A DNA stretch of 7,436 bases, from assembly GCA_003162995.1 (NCBI GenBank), contig PLUZ01000127.1, positions 3,809 to 11,244 on the forward strand, given 5' to 3'. Shown here in pieces: positions 1 to 5,547 of this stretch. The DNA is from Methylocapsa sp. (lineage in GTDB: Bacteria > Pseudomonadota > Alphaproteobacteria > Rhizobiales > Beijerinckiaceae). The notes under the pieces are model-generated. The model was not told where the DNA came from and made no database searches. It saw only the letters and a program-made list of their open reading frames with translations. A program made the translations under genes and the position numbers. Every line of letters starts with the position of its first letter. The first letter of the stretch is position 1.

Positions 1-348
1 GAGCCGCAAATCATCGAATATTTGAAGACTTTTCCCACGCGTGCCATGCTGCTTCAGCTCGCGGCACGCATCGGCGTGCCGCTGCGTGATTTGCTGCGGG
101 ACAAGGAACCTATTTTTCGCGAATTGGGCCTAAAGGACAAAAATCTCTCAGACGATGCTTTGCTCGACGCGCTTGAAGCGCATCCCATCCTCCTCAACCG
201 GCCGATCGTGGTCACGCCGAAAGGGGTCAGACTTTGCCGTCCCTCCGAACTCGTGATCGACCTTTTGCCGCCCCAGCGGGGCGAATTTTTTAAGGAAAAC
301 GGCGAGCGCATCGTTGATGAGCGCGGGCGCCGGGTCGCGAGCGCTTGA
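1..348 (+). CDS. arsC: Arsenate reductase, glutaredoxin-dependent ArsC family (5' end cut by window edge)
   Basis: ArsC reduces arsenate to arsenite in the cytoplasm using glutathione and glutaredoxin. The frame is open from base 1 and ends at a TGA at 346-348, giving 115 residues. By alignment from memory with E. coli ArsC, about 27 N-terminal residues are missing, including the catalytic cysteine (Cys12), so that residue cannot be checked here. The three arginines that hold arsenate are present: the R of RDLLR (window residue 33, equivalent to R60), of NRPIV (67, R94) and of RLCRPSE (80, R107). Their spacing of 34 and 13 residues matches E. coli exactly. The HPILLNRPIVVTP block separates true ArsC from the Spx/YffB relatives. 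The TTG at 22 is an internal leucine, not the start. No other arsenic gene is visible downstream, so the context of an ars operon is unknown. Confidence 0.93.
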   Translation, partial: EPQIIEYLKTFPTRAMLLQLAARIGVPLRDLLRDKEPIFRELGLKDKNLSDDALLDALEAHPILLNRPIVVTPKGVRLCRPSELVIDLLPPQRGEFFKENGERIVDERGRRVASA

Positions 349-359
349 CGAGGAACGGA

Positions 360-458
360 ATGTTCAACGTCAAACGCCGCCTTGCAGCACGCCGAACGCC
401 AGACGCGGCGGGGAACACCGACGAATTAGCGGCGATAATCGCAAACGCTTACGGTTGA
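360..458 (+). CDS. Possible 32-residue small protein after arsC
   Basis: An ATG at 360-362 follows the arsC stop by 11 bases and has an AGGA motif at 351-354, five bases before the ATG. The frame runs to a TGA at 456-458. The predicted peptide is basic at its N-terminus (MFNVKRRLAARR) and ends in an acidic/aliphatic helix-like stretch (DELAAIIANAYG). I recognise no family. It overlaps the 3' end of the secreted-protein gene on the other strand by 33 bases, which argues against it. It could be a real small protein translated with arsC, the truncated head of a lost gene, or chance. Confidence 0.22.
   Translation: MFNVKRRLAARRTPDAAGNTDELAAIIANAYG
361..417. terminator. Weak two-part inverted repeat between convergent genes
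   Basis: TGTTC (361-365) pairs with GAACA (413-417), and CGCCGC (375-380) pairs with GCGGCG (405-410), enclosing a 24-base loop. It lies between arsC (+) and the small secreted-protein gene (-), where a bidirectional terminator is expected. There is no T-run on either side and the loops are large, so this is only a weak candidate. Confidence 0.2.
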
Positions 459-710
459 ATAATAGGTGAAGCCGTAGTCGTCGACGATGGTCTTAGTGGT
501 GAGAGAGCAAGGGTTATAAACGTAATAACTGGTGGAAGTGGCAGTCCCGCCAATGCCCGGGCCCCAGTATTGAAACTCATGTTGAAAGCCAGAAGACATA
601 TTCCCGTGTTGGATTTCCCAGGCTGCGGCCGGGGTGAATGTTGCGGCGACGCCCATACCAAGAGAGGCGACCAGTAAGCCGAATGCGATTGTTTTGCGAA
701 AATTGATCAT
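426..710 (-). CDS. Small secreted protein with two cysteines, unknown function
   Basis: I chose the ATG at 710-708 because an AGGAG motif precedes it at normal spacing (minus strand ACAGGAGAAATTTT then ATG). A longer in-frame start at 824 would add 38 arginine-rich residues that spoil the signal peptide. The 94-residue product has a typical Sec signal peptide: charged start (MINFRK), a hydrophobic core at residues 8-23, and a likely cut after TPAAA at residue 30, before W31. The mature part is about 64 residues, rich in Tyr, Ser, Thr and Gly, with one Cys in YNPCSL and one in VSVCDYRR near the end, so a single disulfide bond in the periplasm or outside the cell is plausible. I recognise no family. 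The gene stands alone and converges on arsC. Confidence 0.7.
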   Translation of the reverse strand: MINFRKTIAFGLLVASLGMGVAATFTPAAAWEIQHGNMSSGFQHEFQYWGPGIGGTATSTSYYVYNPCSLTTKTIVDDYGFTYYSTVSVCDYRR

Positions 711-765
711 AAAATTTCTCCTGTCTCTGTGCCGATCTCGTCGGAACGGATAATAAGGGTAGAGG

Positions 766-791
766 GGTGCGACGCTGTACGATTTCGCACC
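766..791. promoter_or_regulatory. Palindrome upstream of the secreted-protein gene, possible operator
   Basis: GGTGCGA (766-772) and TCGCACC (785-791) form a perfect 7-base inverted repeat separated by 12 bases. It sits 56-81 bases before the ATG of the small secreted protein on the minus strand. A TATTAT sequence (minus strand, 753-748) lies between it and the gene and could be a -10 box, but I see no good -35 hexamer at the right distance. The spacing would suit a dimeric repressor or activator. No regulator gene is next to it, so the binding protein is unknown. Confidence 0.35.
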
Positions 792-1145
792 TTCGTCACA
801 TAACGCCCGTGAGGCGATCTTCATCGGCTTGCCAAAAAAATTTCCAAAAAGGTAACGCTACAGCATGACCCTGGAGCGCGCGGTCAAGCTTCAGTTTTGG
901 GTGTGCCACGCTGGGTACGGGCCTCGCCACGATTGGAGCAGGGGGGGCGCCTTCGATCGATGGATCACACCGAACAGGCTGGCCACGCCCGAACCAGGGC
1001 ATCCATCCCAAATATGTAAAACGCATTGTAAGACCAGAAGGGACGCCACAAATGGCGTAAGCCTTTTCGACCGGTTAGCCGAGCGCATAGAGAAACAGCT
1101 TTCCACGCAGGCGGCGCTAAAGTCTGGCACGATTACGAGGAGATC
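792..1145. other. Stretch with no supported gene
   Basis: This region holds overlapping weak open frames on both strands (865-1149 +, 891-1130 -, 796-1026 -). None has a clear ribosome binding site, a recognisable domain or a convincing protein-like composition. I found no tRNA, insertion-sequence end or repeat in it. An A-rich patch lies at about 832-852. It may be decayed sequence between the secreted-protein gene and the rpsD promoter. Confidence 0.5.
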
Positions 1146-1174
1146 TTGACCCGTCAGCCAAAACCAACTAATTG
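1146..1174 (+). promoter_or_regulatory. Candidate rpsD promoter
   Basis: TTGACC at 1146-1151 matches five of six bases of the sigma-70 -35 box. It is followed 17 bases later by TAATTG at 1169-1174 as a moderate -10 box (CTAATT one base earlier is an alternative). Transcription from here would start near 1181 and give rpsD a leader of about 255 nt that contains all the stem-loops listed below. The call rests on hexamers and spacing only. Confidence 0.45.
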
Positions 1175-1214
1175 CGTCAGGTCTCGATGCTTCTTAGGAA
1201 TGTCGGGACTTTGC

Positions 1215-1231
1215 GGCGGGCTGGTCCCGCC
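1215..1231 (+). promoter_or_regulatory. GC-rich hairpin early in the rpsD leader
   Basis: GGCGGG (1215-1220) and CCCGCC (1226-1231) form a perfect 6-bp stem with a five-base loop (CTGGT). No T-run follows, so it is not a standard intrinsic terminator. It would lie about 35 nt from the predicted 5' end of the rpsD mRNA, where it could protect the transcript or serve as part of a protein-binding site. The role is inference. Confidence 0.4.
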
Positions 1232-1321
1232 GAAGACGCACCCGCGGCGCTTCCTTCTTTGAAATTCCTTCATGTGAAGAGATGAGCCTGTCGGCGTGGC
1301 CTTTATTCGAGGCCTCGCAGA

Positions 1322-1395
1322 GGAGGGCGCGTTCCTCCCCCTTAGCTTGCGGGAGGACGCGGTATTCGCGTGCCACGCTTTGAGCGTTGAGCACG
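1322..1395 (+). promoter_or_regulatory. Central rpsD leader: competing stem-loops
   Basis: The pyrimidine tract TCCTCCC (1333-1339) can pair upstream as CCTCC with GGAGG (1322-1326, loop of seven), or downstream with GGGAGGA (1351-1357, 7 bp, loop of eleven), but not both. A second element follows: CGTGC (1369-1373) pairs with GCACG (1391-1395), and inside it ACGCT (1375-1379) pairs with AGCGT (1383-1387). ACGCG (1357-1361) with CGCGT (1367-1371) is a further competing pairing. Read as RNA, this is a chain of alternative folds just before the hairpin over the rpsD ribosome binding site. The pairings are seen in the sequence; a switching role is inference. Confidence 0.4.
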
Positions 1396-1397
1396 TC

Positions 1398-1434
1398 CGT
1401 GTCCTTTTGCCGGCGCAACTTGCAAGAGGACACG
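1398..1434 (+). promoter_or_regulatory. 13-bp hairpin sequestering the rpsD Shine-Dalgarno sequence
   Basis: Bases 1398-1410 pair with 1422-1434 over 13 consecutive pairs, twelve Watson-Crick and one G-U wobble (1406-1426), with an 11-base loop at 1411-1421. The 3' arm contains the Shine-Dalgarno AAGAGGA (1424-1430), and the stem ends two bases before the ATG at 1437. When folded, the ribosome binding site is fully buried. S4 is a known translational autoregulator in E. coli (alpha operon) and Bacillus, so a feedback site here would make biological sense, but S4 binding is inferred, not shown. Confidence 0.6.
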
Positions 1435-1436
1435 CG

Positions 1437-2054
1437 ATGACAAAGCGCGCGGAAGCCAAATATAAAATCGACCGCCGGATGGGCCAGAATATTTGGGGCC
1501 GTCCCAAAAGCCCCTTCAATCGGCGCGAATATGGGCCAGGCCAGCACGGCCAGCGCCGCAAGGGCAAGCTATCCGATTTCGGCACCCAACTTAAGGCCAA
1601 GCAAAAGCTTAAAGGCTACTATGGCAATATTTCGGAAAAGCAGTTCCGCAAATATTATGCCGAAGCGATCCGCATGAAGGGCGATAGTGGAGACAATCTG
1701 ATCGGCCTTTTGGAACGCAGGCTCGATGCCGTGGTCTATCGCGCCAAATTCGTTCCGACCGTTTTTGCCGCGCGCCAATTCGTCAATCACGGCCATGTCA
1801 AGATCAATGGCCGCAGGGTAAATATTGCGTCTTATCTGGTGAAACCCGGCGATATGGTCGAGATCAAAGAAAGCTCGCGCCAGCTCATCCTCGTACTTGA
1901 GGCGGAACAACTCGCCGAACGCGATGTGCCGGATTATTACGAGGTCGATCAGACCAAGAAGACGGCGAAACTCAGCCGGATTCCCTTGCCGTCGGAAGTT
2001 CCCTATCCGGTGATGATGGAGCCTAATCTCGTGATCGAGTTCTATTCGCGGTAA
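1437..2054 (+). CDS. rpsD: Small ribosomal subunit protein S4
   Basis: S4 binds 16S rRNA early and starts assembly of the 30S body; it also shapes the mRNA entry tunnel and decoding accuracy. The ATG at 1437 is chosen over the in-frame upstream start at 1296 because it has an AAGAGGA ribosome binding site six bases away, and because the product then begins [16 protein letters not shown] at the usual 205 residues. Residues 1-93 form the N-terminal S4 domain ([24 protein letters not shown]). Residues about 94-155 form the S4 RNA-binding fold ([33 protein letters not shown]). The C-terminus is the conserved LVIEFYSR. The four-cysteine zinc knuckle found in some S4 proteins is absent. The gene stands alone rather than in an alpha-operon cluster, with a long structured leader upstream. 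Confidence 0.97.
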   Translation: MTKRAEAKYKIDRRMGQNIWGRPKSPFNRREYGPGQHGQRRKGKLSDFGTQLKAKQKLKGYYGNISEKQFRKYYAEAIRMKGDSGDNLIGLLERRLDAVVYRAKFVPTVFAARQFVNHGHVKINGRRVNIASYLVKPGDMVEIKESSRQLILVLEAEQLAERDVPDYYEVDQTKKTAKLSRIPLPSEVPYPVMMEPNLVIEFYSR

Positions 2055-2070
2055 ACCGCGATTGTGCGGG

Positions 2071-2122
2071 GGAGCGTTTCCGTTTCACATAGTGATCATG
2101 TGATCGAACGGAAATCGCTTCC
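2071..2122. repeat. Large imperfect palindrome between rpsD and atpF (REP-like)
   Basis: Three stacked stems face each other: GGAGCG (2071-2076) with CGCTTCC (2116-2122, one bulged T), TTTCCGTT (2077-2084) with AACGGAAA (2107-2114), and TCACAT (2085-2090) with ATGTGA (2098-2103). The loop is seven bases; three bases (2104-2106) and one base (2115) are bulged. It lies between the 3' ends of two convergent transcripts. Neither strand has a T-run after the stem, so it resembles a REP-type intergenic palindrome that ends or protects both mRNAs more than a standard terminator. No second copy is in this window. Confidence 0.5.
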
Positions 2123-2156
2123 GTCCGCGCTGACTCCACGTGTGACGGACCCAGAA

Positions 2157-2639
2157 CTACTGGAACATGGTCTTCAAATCGGTGATGCCCTTGCTGATGA
2201 GCTCGGCGCCAAATGCGCCTTGCGTCTCGCCTCTGAGCACCGTTTCCGCGGCTTTGATCGCAGCATCGGCGGCGGCGGCACGAACCTCCGTGGCCGCCTG
2301 GGTCTCCGCCACGCTGATTTTCTCCTCCGCCTGTTTGGTCCGGCGGTGAATAAATTCGGAGATGCGCGCATGCGCCTCGCTGGCGATACGTTCGGCTTCC
2401 GCATGCGCTTGCGCGACGACGGCCTCAGCCTCGGCAAGTGCTTCAGCGCCCCGCTTTTCGAAAGATGCGAGCAGGGCTTCGGCTTCCGTCCGCAACCGTG
2501 TCGCCTCGGCGAGTTCGGCCTCGATTCGTGACGCCCGGCCGTCCAGCGCAGAATTGATCTTTCTGTGCACGCCGAGATAAATCATCAGGCCCACGAAAAT
2601 CGCGAAGCAGACGGCTACAATTAACTCCGGATCCAGCAT
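2157..2639 (-). CDS. atpF: ATP synthase F0 subunit b
   Basis: Subunit b forms, with b', the peripheral stalk that holds F1 still against the turning c-ring. The 160-residue product has one N-terminal membrane helix at about residues 6-23 (LIVAVCFAIFVGLMIYLG). A long alanine-, glutamate- and arginine-rich helix follows from about residue 26 to 137, typical of the stalk, and ends with a short C-terminal segment expected to touch the delta subunit. The ATG at 2639 has GGAGAG eight bases or so upstream. The gap to the stop of b' is only 15 bases and contains this ribosome binding site, so the two are cotranscribed and probably translated in near balance. It is the last gene of the operon, before the palindrome at 2071-2122. 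Confidence 0.95.
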   Translation of the reverse strand: MLDPELIVAVCFAIFVGLMIYLGVHRKINSALDGRASRIEAELAEATRLRTEAEALLASFEKRGAEALAEAEAVVAQAHAEAERIASEAHARISEFIHRRTKQAEEKISVAETQAATEVRAAAADAAIKAAETVLRGETQGAFGAELISKGITDLKTMFQ

Positions 2640-2654
2640 CGAAACTCTCCAGCG

Positions 2655-3767
2655 TCAGGCCTTGATCGTGGTGATTGCCTTGGCAATGGCACCTTGGTCG
2701 GCGGGTTTGCCGGTGATGTGCTGAACGATTGCCGCCGCCGTTTCACCGGCAATCGCCTCAACGTGACCCATGGCCTTGGCCTTCATGGCAAGAACTTGCT
2801 CCTCGGAAGCAGCGAGTTTGGCATTGAGTTCCGCTTCGAGCGCAATCCGTTTTGCCTCGGTCTCCGCGTTGAGCTTTGCATGGGTTTCCTGGGCTAGCGC
2901 GAGCGCCTTGGCTTTCGCGTCGGCGATAGTTTTCTCATGCGCCGCGGCGGCTTCTTCGGCCTGCGCCCGGAGCGCATTTGCCGCGCTGATGTCCTTGGTG
3001 ATGTTATGGGCACGTGTTTGCAGAATGTTTTCGACACGCGGCACGGCGATTTTCGACATCAAAAGATAGAGCAACCCGAAGCTCAACGTGAGCCAGATGA
3101 GCAACGGCGTAAAATTGGCCGGGTCGAATGGCGGAAAGGTGGTCTCTTCATGGCCGCTGCCGGTCGCGGTTGAGAGCGATGTGGGGTTGATCTCTGCCAA
3201 AGCTGTTCCAGGTGCAAGTTGGTTTTTTTCTAGGGCGCCGACGCGTCTTTCAAGACTCTTGAGAGCAGAAAGCAGGGGGGCTGACTCGCTCTGTGAGGGG
3301 GCATTCTGCGCAGCAAACGCCTTTTGGATCTCTTGGATCGCGGCAATGGTTGAATTTGTCAAGCGCGTGCTCTGGGCTATGGCGCTCTCGGTGGCGGCGA
3401 CGCGATTAGCAAGCGCCGCTTCGGCGCTTTCGGCCGAATCTAAACGTTTGCCCAATGCGGTTGTGTGTTCTTTGAGAGGGGCGATGGCGGCGCTAGTGTA
3501 ATCCAGAAACCCAAAGCCCAATACGATTATGAGGGCTGCGATCGCGCCGGCACAACTGGCGGCGACGAGCAGCCAAGTGAGCGGGGAGAGGTTCGTCGAA
3601 ACAAGTTTGGCGGCCTTGGTGTCGAGATGAGGAGGTTTAGACCTGCTTGTCTCCTTCGCCGCCGCTATTGTCGCGCTCATTGCCTCACCCAATTTGTGCA
3701 GGATGTCGGCGAGGCGCTTGCCCTGCGCTAGCGCGATAGCTTCAAAACGGGCTTTAACATCGTTCAC
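2655..3767 (-). CDS. atpF': ATP synthase F0 subunit b' with long N-terminal extension
   Basis: The C-terminal 160 residues are a normal b' subunit: the FPPFD motif (about 211-215), a membrane helix (LLIWLTLSFGLLYLLMSKI, about 222-240), then VPRVENIL and a long helical stalk ending in the AIVQHITGKPAD region. Before this come about 210 extra residues not usual in b': a basic cytoplasmic segment (1-64), a second membrane helix (about 65-89, WLLVAASCAGAIAALIIVLG) and a coiled-coil-like stretch (about 95-182). I chose the GTG at 3767 because AGGAGA lies eight bases before it; this gives 370 residues. The longer start at 3821 has no such site and lies inside a hairpin. No Met, or other start with a ribosome binding site, exists near FPPFD, so the extension is needed to make b' at all. 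With b' keeping its N-out orientation, the coiled coil would lie in the periplasm. The family's usual length is roughly 160-200. Confidence 0.9.
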   Translation of the reverse strand: MNDVKARFEAIALAQGKRLADILHKLGEAMSATIAAAKETSRSKPPHLDTKAAKLVSTNLSPLTWLLVAASCAGAIAALIIVLGFGFLDYTSAAIAPLKEHTTALGKRLDSAESAEAALANRVAATESAIAQSTRLTNSTIAAIQEIQKAFAAQNAPSQSESAPLLSALKSLERRVGALEKNQLAPGTALAEINPTSLSTATGSGHEETTFPPFDPANFTPLLIWLTLSFGLLYLLMSKIAVPRVENILQTRAHNITKDISAANALRAQAEEAAAAHEKTIADAKAKALALAQETHAKLNAETEAKRIALEAELNAKLAASEEQVLAMKAKAMGHVEAIAGETAAAIVQHITGKPADQGAIAKAITTIKA

Positions 3768-3791
3768 GGAACGATTCTCCTGGGCGAAGCG

Positions 3792-3822
3792 GGTGCGCCC
3801 GGAACGAGGGTCCGAGCGCACC
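3792..3822 (-). promoter_or_regulatory. 12-bp intercistronic RNA hairpin between atpE and b'
   Basis: Read as minus-strand RNA, bases 3822-3811 pair with 3803-3792 over 12 consecutive pairs, eleven Watson-Crick and one G-U (3799/3815), around a seven-base loop. The stem begins 11 bases after the atpE stop and ends 24 bases before the b' GTG. There is no U-run, so it is not a simple terminator. A hairpin here could stabilise the 3' end of an atpI-B-E mRNA segment or slow transcription into b'b. The c subunit is needed in about ten copies per enzyme against one b', so unequal expression is expected. The pairing is seen; the role is inference. Confidence 0.55.
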
Positions 3823-3833
3823 GGAGTCCTTTG

Positions 3834-4064
3834 CTACTTGACCACGAAAAGCAGAAGAATAGCGACGAGGAGCGCGAAAATGCCCAAGCCTTCGGCAAGC
3901 GCGACGCCAATGAAAACGCGCCCGAACTGACCATCGGAAGCGGTGGGATTGCGTAGCGCACCCAAGAGAAAATTGCCGAAAATCAGTCCGACGCCAATCG
4001 CGGCGGCACCCGTGCCGATCGCGGCCAGACCTGCGCCTATAAATCTACCTGCTGCGGGATCCAT
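3834..4064 (-). CDS. atpE: ATP synthase F0 subunit c
   Basis: Subunit c forms the proton-driven rotor ring in the membrane. The 76-residue product is two membrane helices (about 8-34 and 48-74) joined by the polar loop RNP (38-40), which contacts gamma and epsilon of F1. The first helix carries the small-residue packing pattern ([17 protein letters not shown]). The proton-carrying carboxylate is E58 in [10 protein letters not shown], and I see no obvious sodium-binding signature around it. The N-terminus [12 protein letters not shown] and the loop-plus-GQFGR block are typical of alphaproteobacteria. The ATG at 4064 has GGAG seven bases upstream. A 54-base gap separates it from atpB, and the strong hairpin at 3792-3822 follows it. 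Confidence 0.97.
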   Translation of the reverse strand: MDPAAGRFIGAGLAAIGTGAAAIGVGLIFGNFLLGALRNPTASDGQFGRVFIGVALAEGLGIFALLVAILLLFVVK

Positions 4065-4118
4065 TTTGCACTCCGTAACTTTGATGAAGGGCGACCGATC
4101 TGTTGTTCAAATATTTAT

Positions 4119-4877
4119 TCAGTGGCCCGGATGAACTGCGTCGTTGAGATAGACGCAAGTGAGAATAGCGAAGACGTAAGCTTGCAGGACGGCCACGAGT
4201 AATTCGAAAGCCGTCAGCACGATGGTCATCGCAAAAGGCAGTGGCGCGAGAACCGAGAAAGCACCGGCGCCGAGCAAGCTCACGACGAAACCGCCCATCA
4301 CCTTGAGAGTGATATGCCCGGCAAGCATGTTGGCGAAAAGACGAACCGAAAGGCTGACCGGACGGGAAAGAAACGAAATGATTTCAATCGGCACCAGAAG
4401 AGGCATGAGTGCAACAGGCACCCCCGAAGGCACGAACAGTTTTAGGAACCGCGTGCCGTTATGCAGGAGGCCATAGACAATGACGATGCCAATGACAAGG
4501 AGCGCAAGCGCCGCGGTCACCGTGATCTGGCTCGTCACCGAGAATGTATAAGGGACGAGTCCGATAAGGTTGCAAAACAACACGAACAGGAAAAGCGTGA
4601 AAACGAAGGGAAAGAAACGCATGCCGTCATGGCCGCCCGCCATGTGCACGGTGGATGCGACGAATTGGTAGGCCATCTCGGCCAGCGATTGCAGCCGGCT
4701 GGGGACAAGCGCCCGCGATTGCGTTCCAAGGAGCATGAGCGCGGCGGCCGAAAGAACGACAATCATCATGAAAAGAGAGGCATTGGTGAAAGAGGCGTCG
4801 ATGCCGAAAGGATGCAGACTAACGATCGGTTTGATCACGAACTGATGGATCGGATCCATTGCGTTTTCTTCGGCCAC
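4119..4877 (-). CDS. atpB: ATP synthase F0 subunit a
   Basis: Subunit a forms the two proton half-channels beside the c-ring. The 252-residue product is very hydrophobic, with about five to six membrane helices. The essential arginine is R179 in [14 protein letters not shown] (R210 in E. coli). H188 and E225 sit where E. coli has E219 and H245, the known reciprocal exchange also seen in mitochondrial subunit a. Q232 in [11 protein letters not shown] matches Q252. The start is uncertain: a GTG at 4877 (product [13 protein letters not shown]) or the ATG at 4859 (MDPIHQF). Neither has a strong ribosome binding site; a GGGA lies about nine bases before the GTG. Homologues begin shortly before DPIHQF, so either fits. 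It follows atpI after a 78- or 96-base gap. Confidence 0.96.
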   Translation of the reverse strand: MAEENAMDPIHQFVIKPIVSLHPFGIDASFTNASLFMMIVVLSAAALMLLGTQSRALVPSRLQSLAEMAYQFVASTVHMAGGHDGMRFFPFVFTLFLFVLFCNLIGLVPYTFSVTSQITVTAALALLVIGIVIVYGLLHNGTRFLKLFVPSGVPVALMPLLVPIEIISFLSRPVSLSVRLFANMLAGHITLKVMGGFVVSLLGAGAFSVLAPLPFAMTIVLTAFELLVAVLQAYVFAILTCVYLNDAVHPGH

Positions 4878-4955
4878 GTCCTGTTTTCCCTGCCTCTATC
4901 GTTGTTTCAGAAAACTACACTAGGTTCTTGCTCTAGTACCGTTTTGGATTCTCTT

Positions 4956-5366
4956 TCAGCCTTGTGATCCAGGAGGCTTCATAGCTATGCGATATACGTT
5001 CCAAAATCCCGCCGCTGCTCCCATGAGGAGGAAGATAATAAGGAACGCCGGCGATGTGCCGGCGGCACGATCAATCCCCCAACCGATGCCGGCGCCGACA
5101 ATAACCGCCGCTACGAACTCGCTCAGGATGCGGATCGCCAGACTCATCGCGGTTGCGGTCGCCCGCGCAGAGGCGCCGTCTTGCTCAGTCTTGGCCACGT
5201 CCGAAGACGTAGCCGCCTCGCGTTGCGCATCGAGCGCGTTGGACAATTTGTCGAGACGCGCTCTCAACCCCTCATCGTCGCGCTCGCGGCTTTCACCCAG
5301 GCGGCGTTCCTGTTCTGGCTTTTGTTGTTGTCGATTTTGGTCCTGCCGTCTCCCGCGCTCCGTCAC
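4956..5366 (-). CDS. atpI: AtpI-like ATP synthase accessory membrane protein
   Basis: AtpI proteins sit at the head of atp operons; they are thought to help assemble the c-ring or supply magnesium, and are usually dispensable. The product has a charged, Gln/Arg-rich cytoplasmic N-terminus with the family pattern RARLDKLSNALDAQR. Two membrane helices follow at about residues 79-98 (ILSEFVAAVIVGAGIGWGID) and 107-125 (AFLIIFLLMGAAAGFWNVY), joined by the RAAGTSP turn. This is the alphaproteobacterial AtpI form. I chose the GTG at 5366 (136 residues) because GGAG lies eight bases upstream. A GTG at 5426 would add 20 residues without a ribosome binding site, and family members of about 120 residues favour the shorter form. 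The N-terminal 30 residues, rich in Gln and Arg, are poorly conserved in this family. Confidence 0.85.
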   Translation of the reverse strand: MTERGRRQDQNRQQQKPEQERRLGESRERDDEGLRARLDKLSNALDAQREAATSSDVAKTEQDGASARATATAMSLAIRILSEFVAAVIVGAGIGWGIDRAAGTSPAFLIIFLLMGAAAGFWNVYRIAMKPPGSQG

Positions 5367-5445
5367 ACGCCGTGCTCCGTCGCTTGCCGTTTCCGCCCCG
5401 TCCCTAAGTCCACCCCGTAAAAGCACGTTACGAATATCTGTTCAA

Positions 5446-5472
5446 CCGTTCCGTGCGGAAAGCAAGGAACGG
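5446..5472 (-). promoter_or_regulatory. Hairpin in the atp operon leader, near atpI
   Basis: CCGTTCC (5446-5452) and GGAACGG (5466-5472) form a perfect 7-bp stem with a 13-base loop. A competing fold exists on the same bases: TTCCG (5449-5453) with CGGAA (5456-5460). It lies in the untranslated leader about 80 bases before the chosen atpI start. The competing pairings could act in leader control or simply stabilise the mRNA. There is no U-run. Confidence 0.4.
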
Positions 5473-5519
5473 CCAAAATTGAACGCGGCTTACTGCGAGT
5501 TGACGAAGTTGGATACCGG

Positions 5520-5536
5520 ACAAGCGAGGCGCTTGT
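5520..5536 (-). promoter_or_regulatory. Hairpin at the predicted 5' end of the atp mRNA
   Basis: ACAAGCG (5520-5526) and CGCTTGT (5530-5536) form a perfect 7-bp stem with a three-base loop. If transcription starts near 5541, as the promoter suggests, this stem lies within the first roughly 5-20 nt of the mRNA. A 5'-terminal stem of this kind is known to slow mRNA decay in other bacteria; that role here is inference. Confidence 0.4.
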
Positions 5537-5547
5537 TAACGCGGCGC

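Noticed and set aside
796..1026. 76-codon minus-strand ORF
   Set aside because: It runs over the upstream region and palindrome edge of the secreted-protein gene, has no ribosome binding site and no known motif.
865..1149. 94-codon plus-strand ORF before rpsD
   Set aside because: No ribosome binding site, no recognisable domain, and overlapping equally long frames on the other strand; the composition (many Arg, Trp, Cys, His) looks like random translation. Its end also overlaps the candidate rpsD promoter.
1296..1436. 47-residue N-terminal extension of S4
   Set aside because: S4 proteins start at the MTKR-type N-terminus; the extra codons coincide with the structured leader, and the ATG at 1437 has the good ribosome binding site.
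1154..1600. 148-codon minus-strand ORF overlapping the rpsD leader and 5' end
   Set aside because: It is antisense to the rpsD leader and coding start and is explained as a shadow of that sequence.
2064..2580. Long plus-strand ORFs opposite atpF, and similar ones opposite b' and smc
   Set aside because: They are mirror frames of Ala/Glu/Arg-rich coiled-coil genes in GC-rich DNA; they show repetitive Ala/Ser/Arg composition and no domains.
3768..3821. Earlier GTG start for b' at 3821
   Set aside because: It lies inside the 12-bp hairpin and lacks a ribosome binding site, whereas the GTG at 3767 has AGGAGA at eight bases.
4919..4937. ACTAG/CTAGT inverted repeat between atpI and atpB
   Set aside because: Only five pairs, AT-containing, with a nine-base loop; too weak to call a regulatory element.
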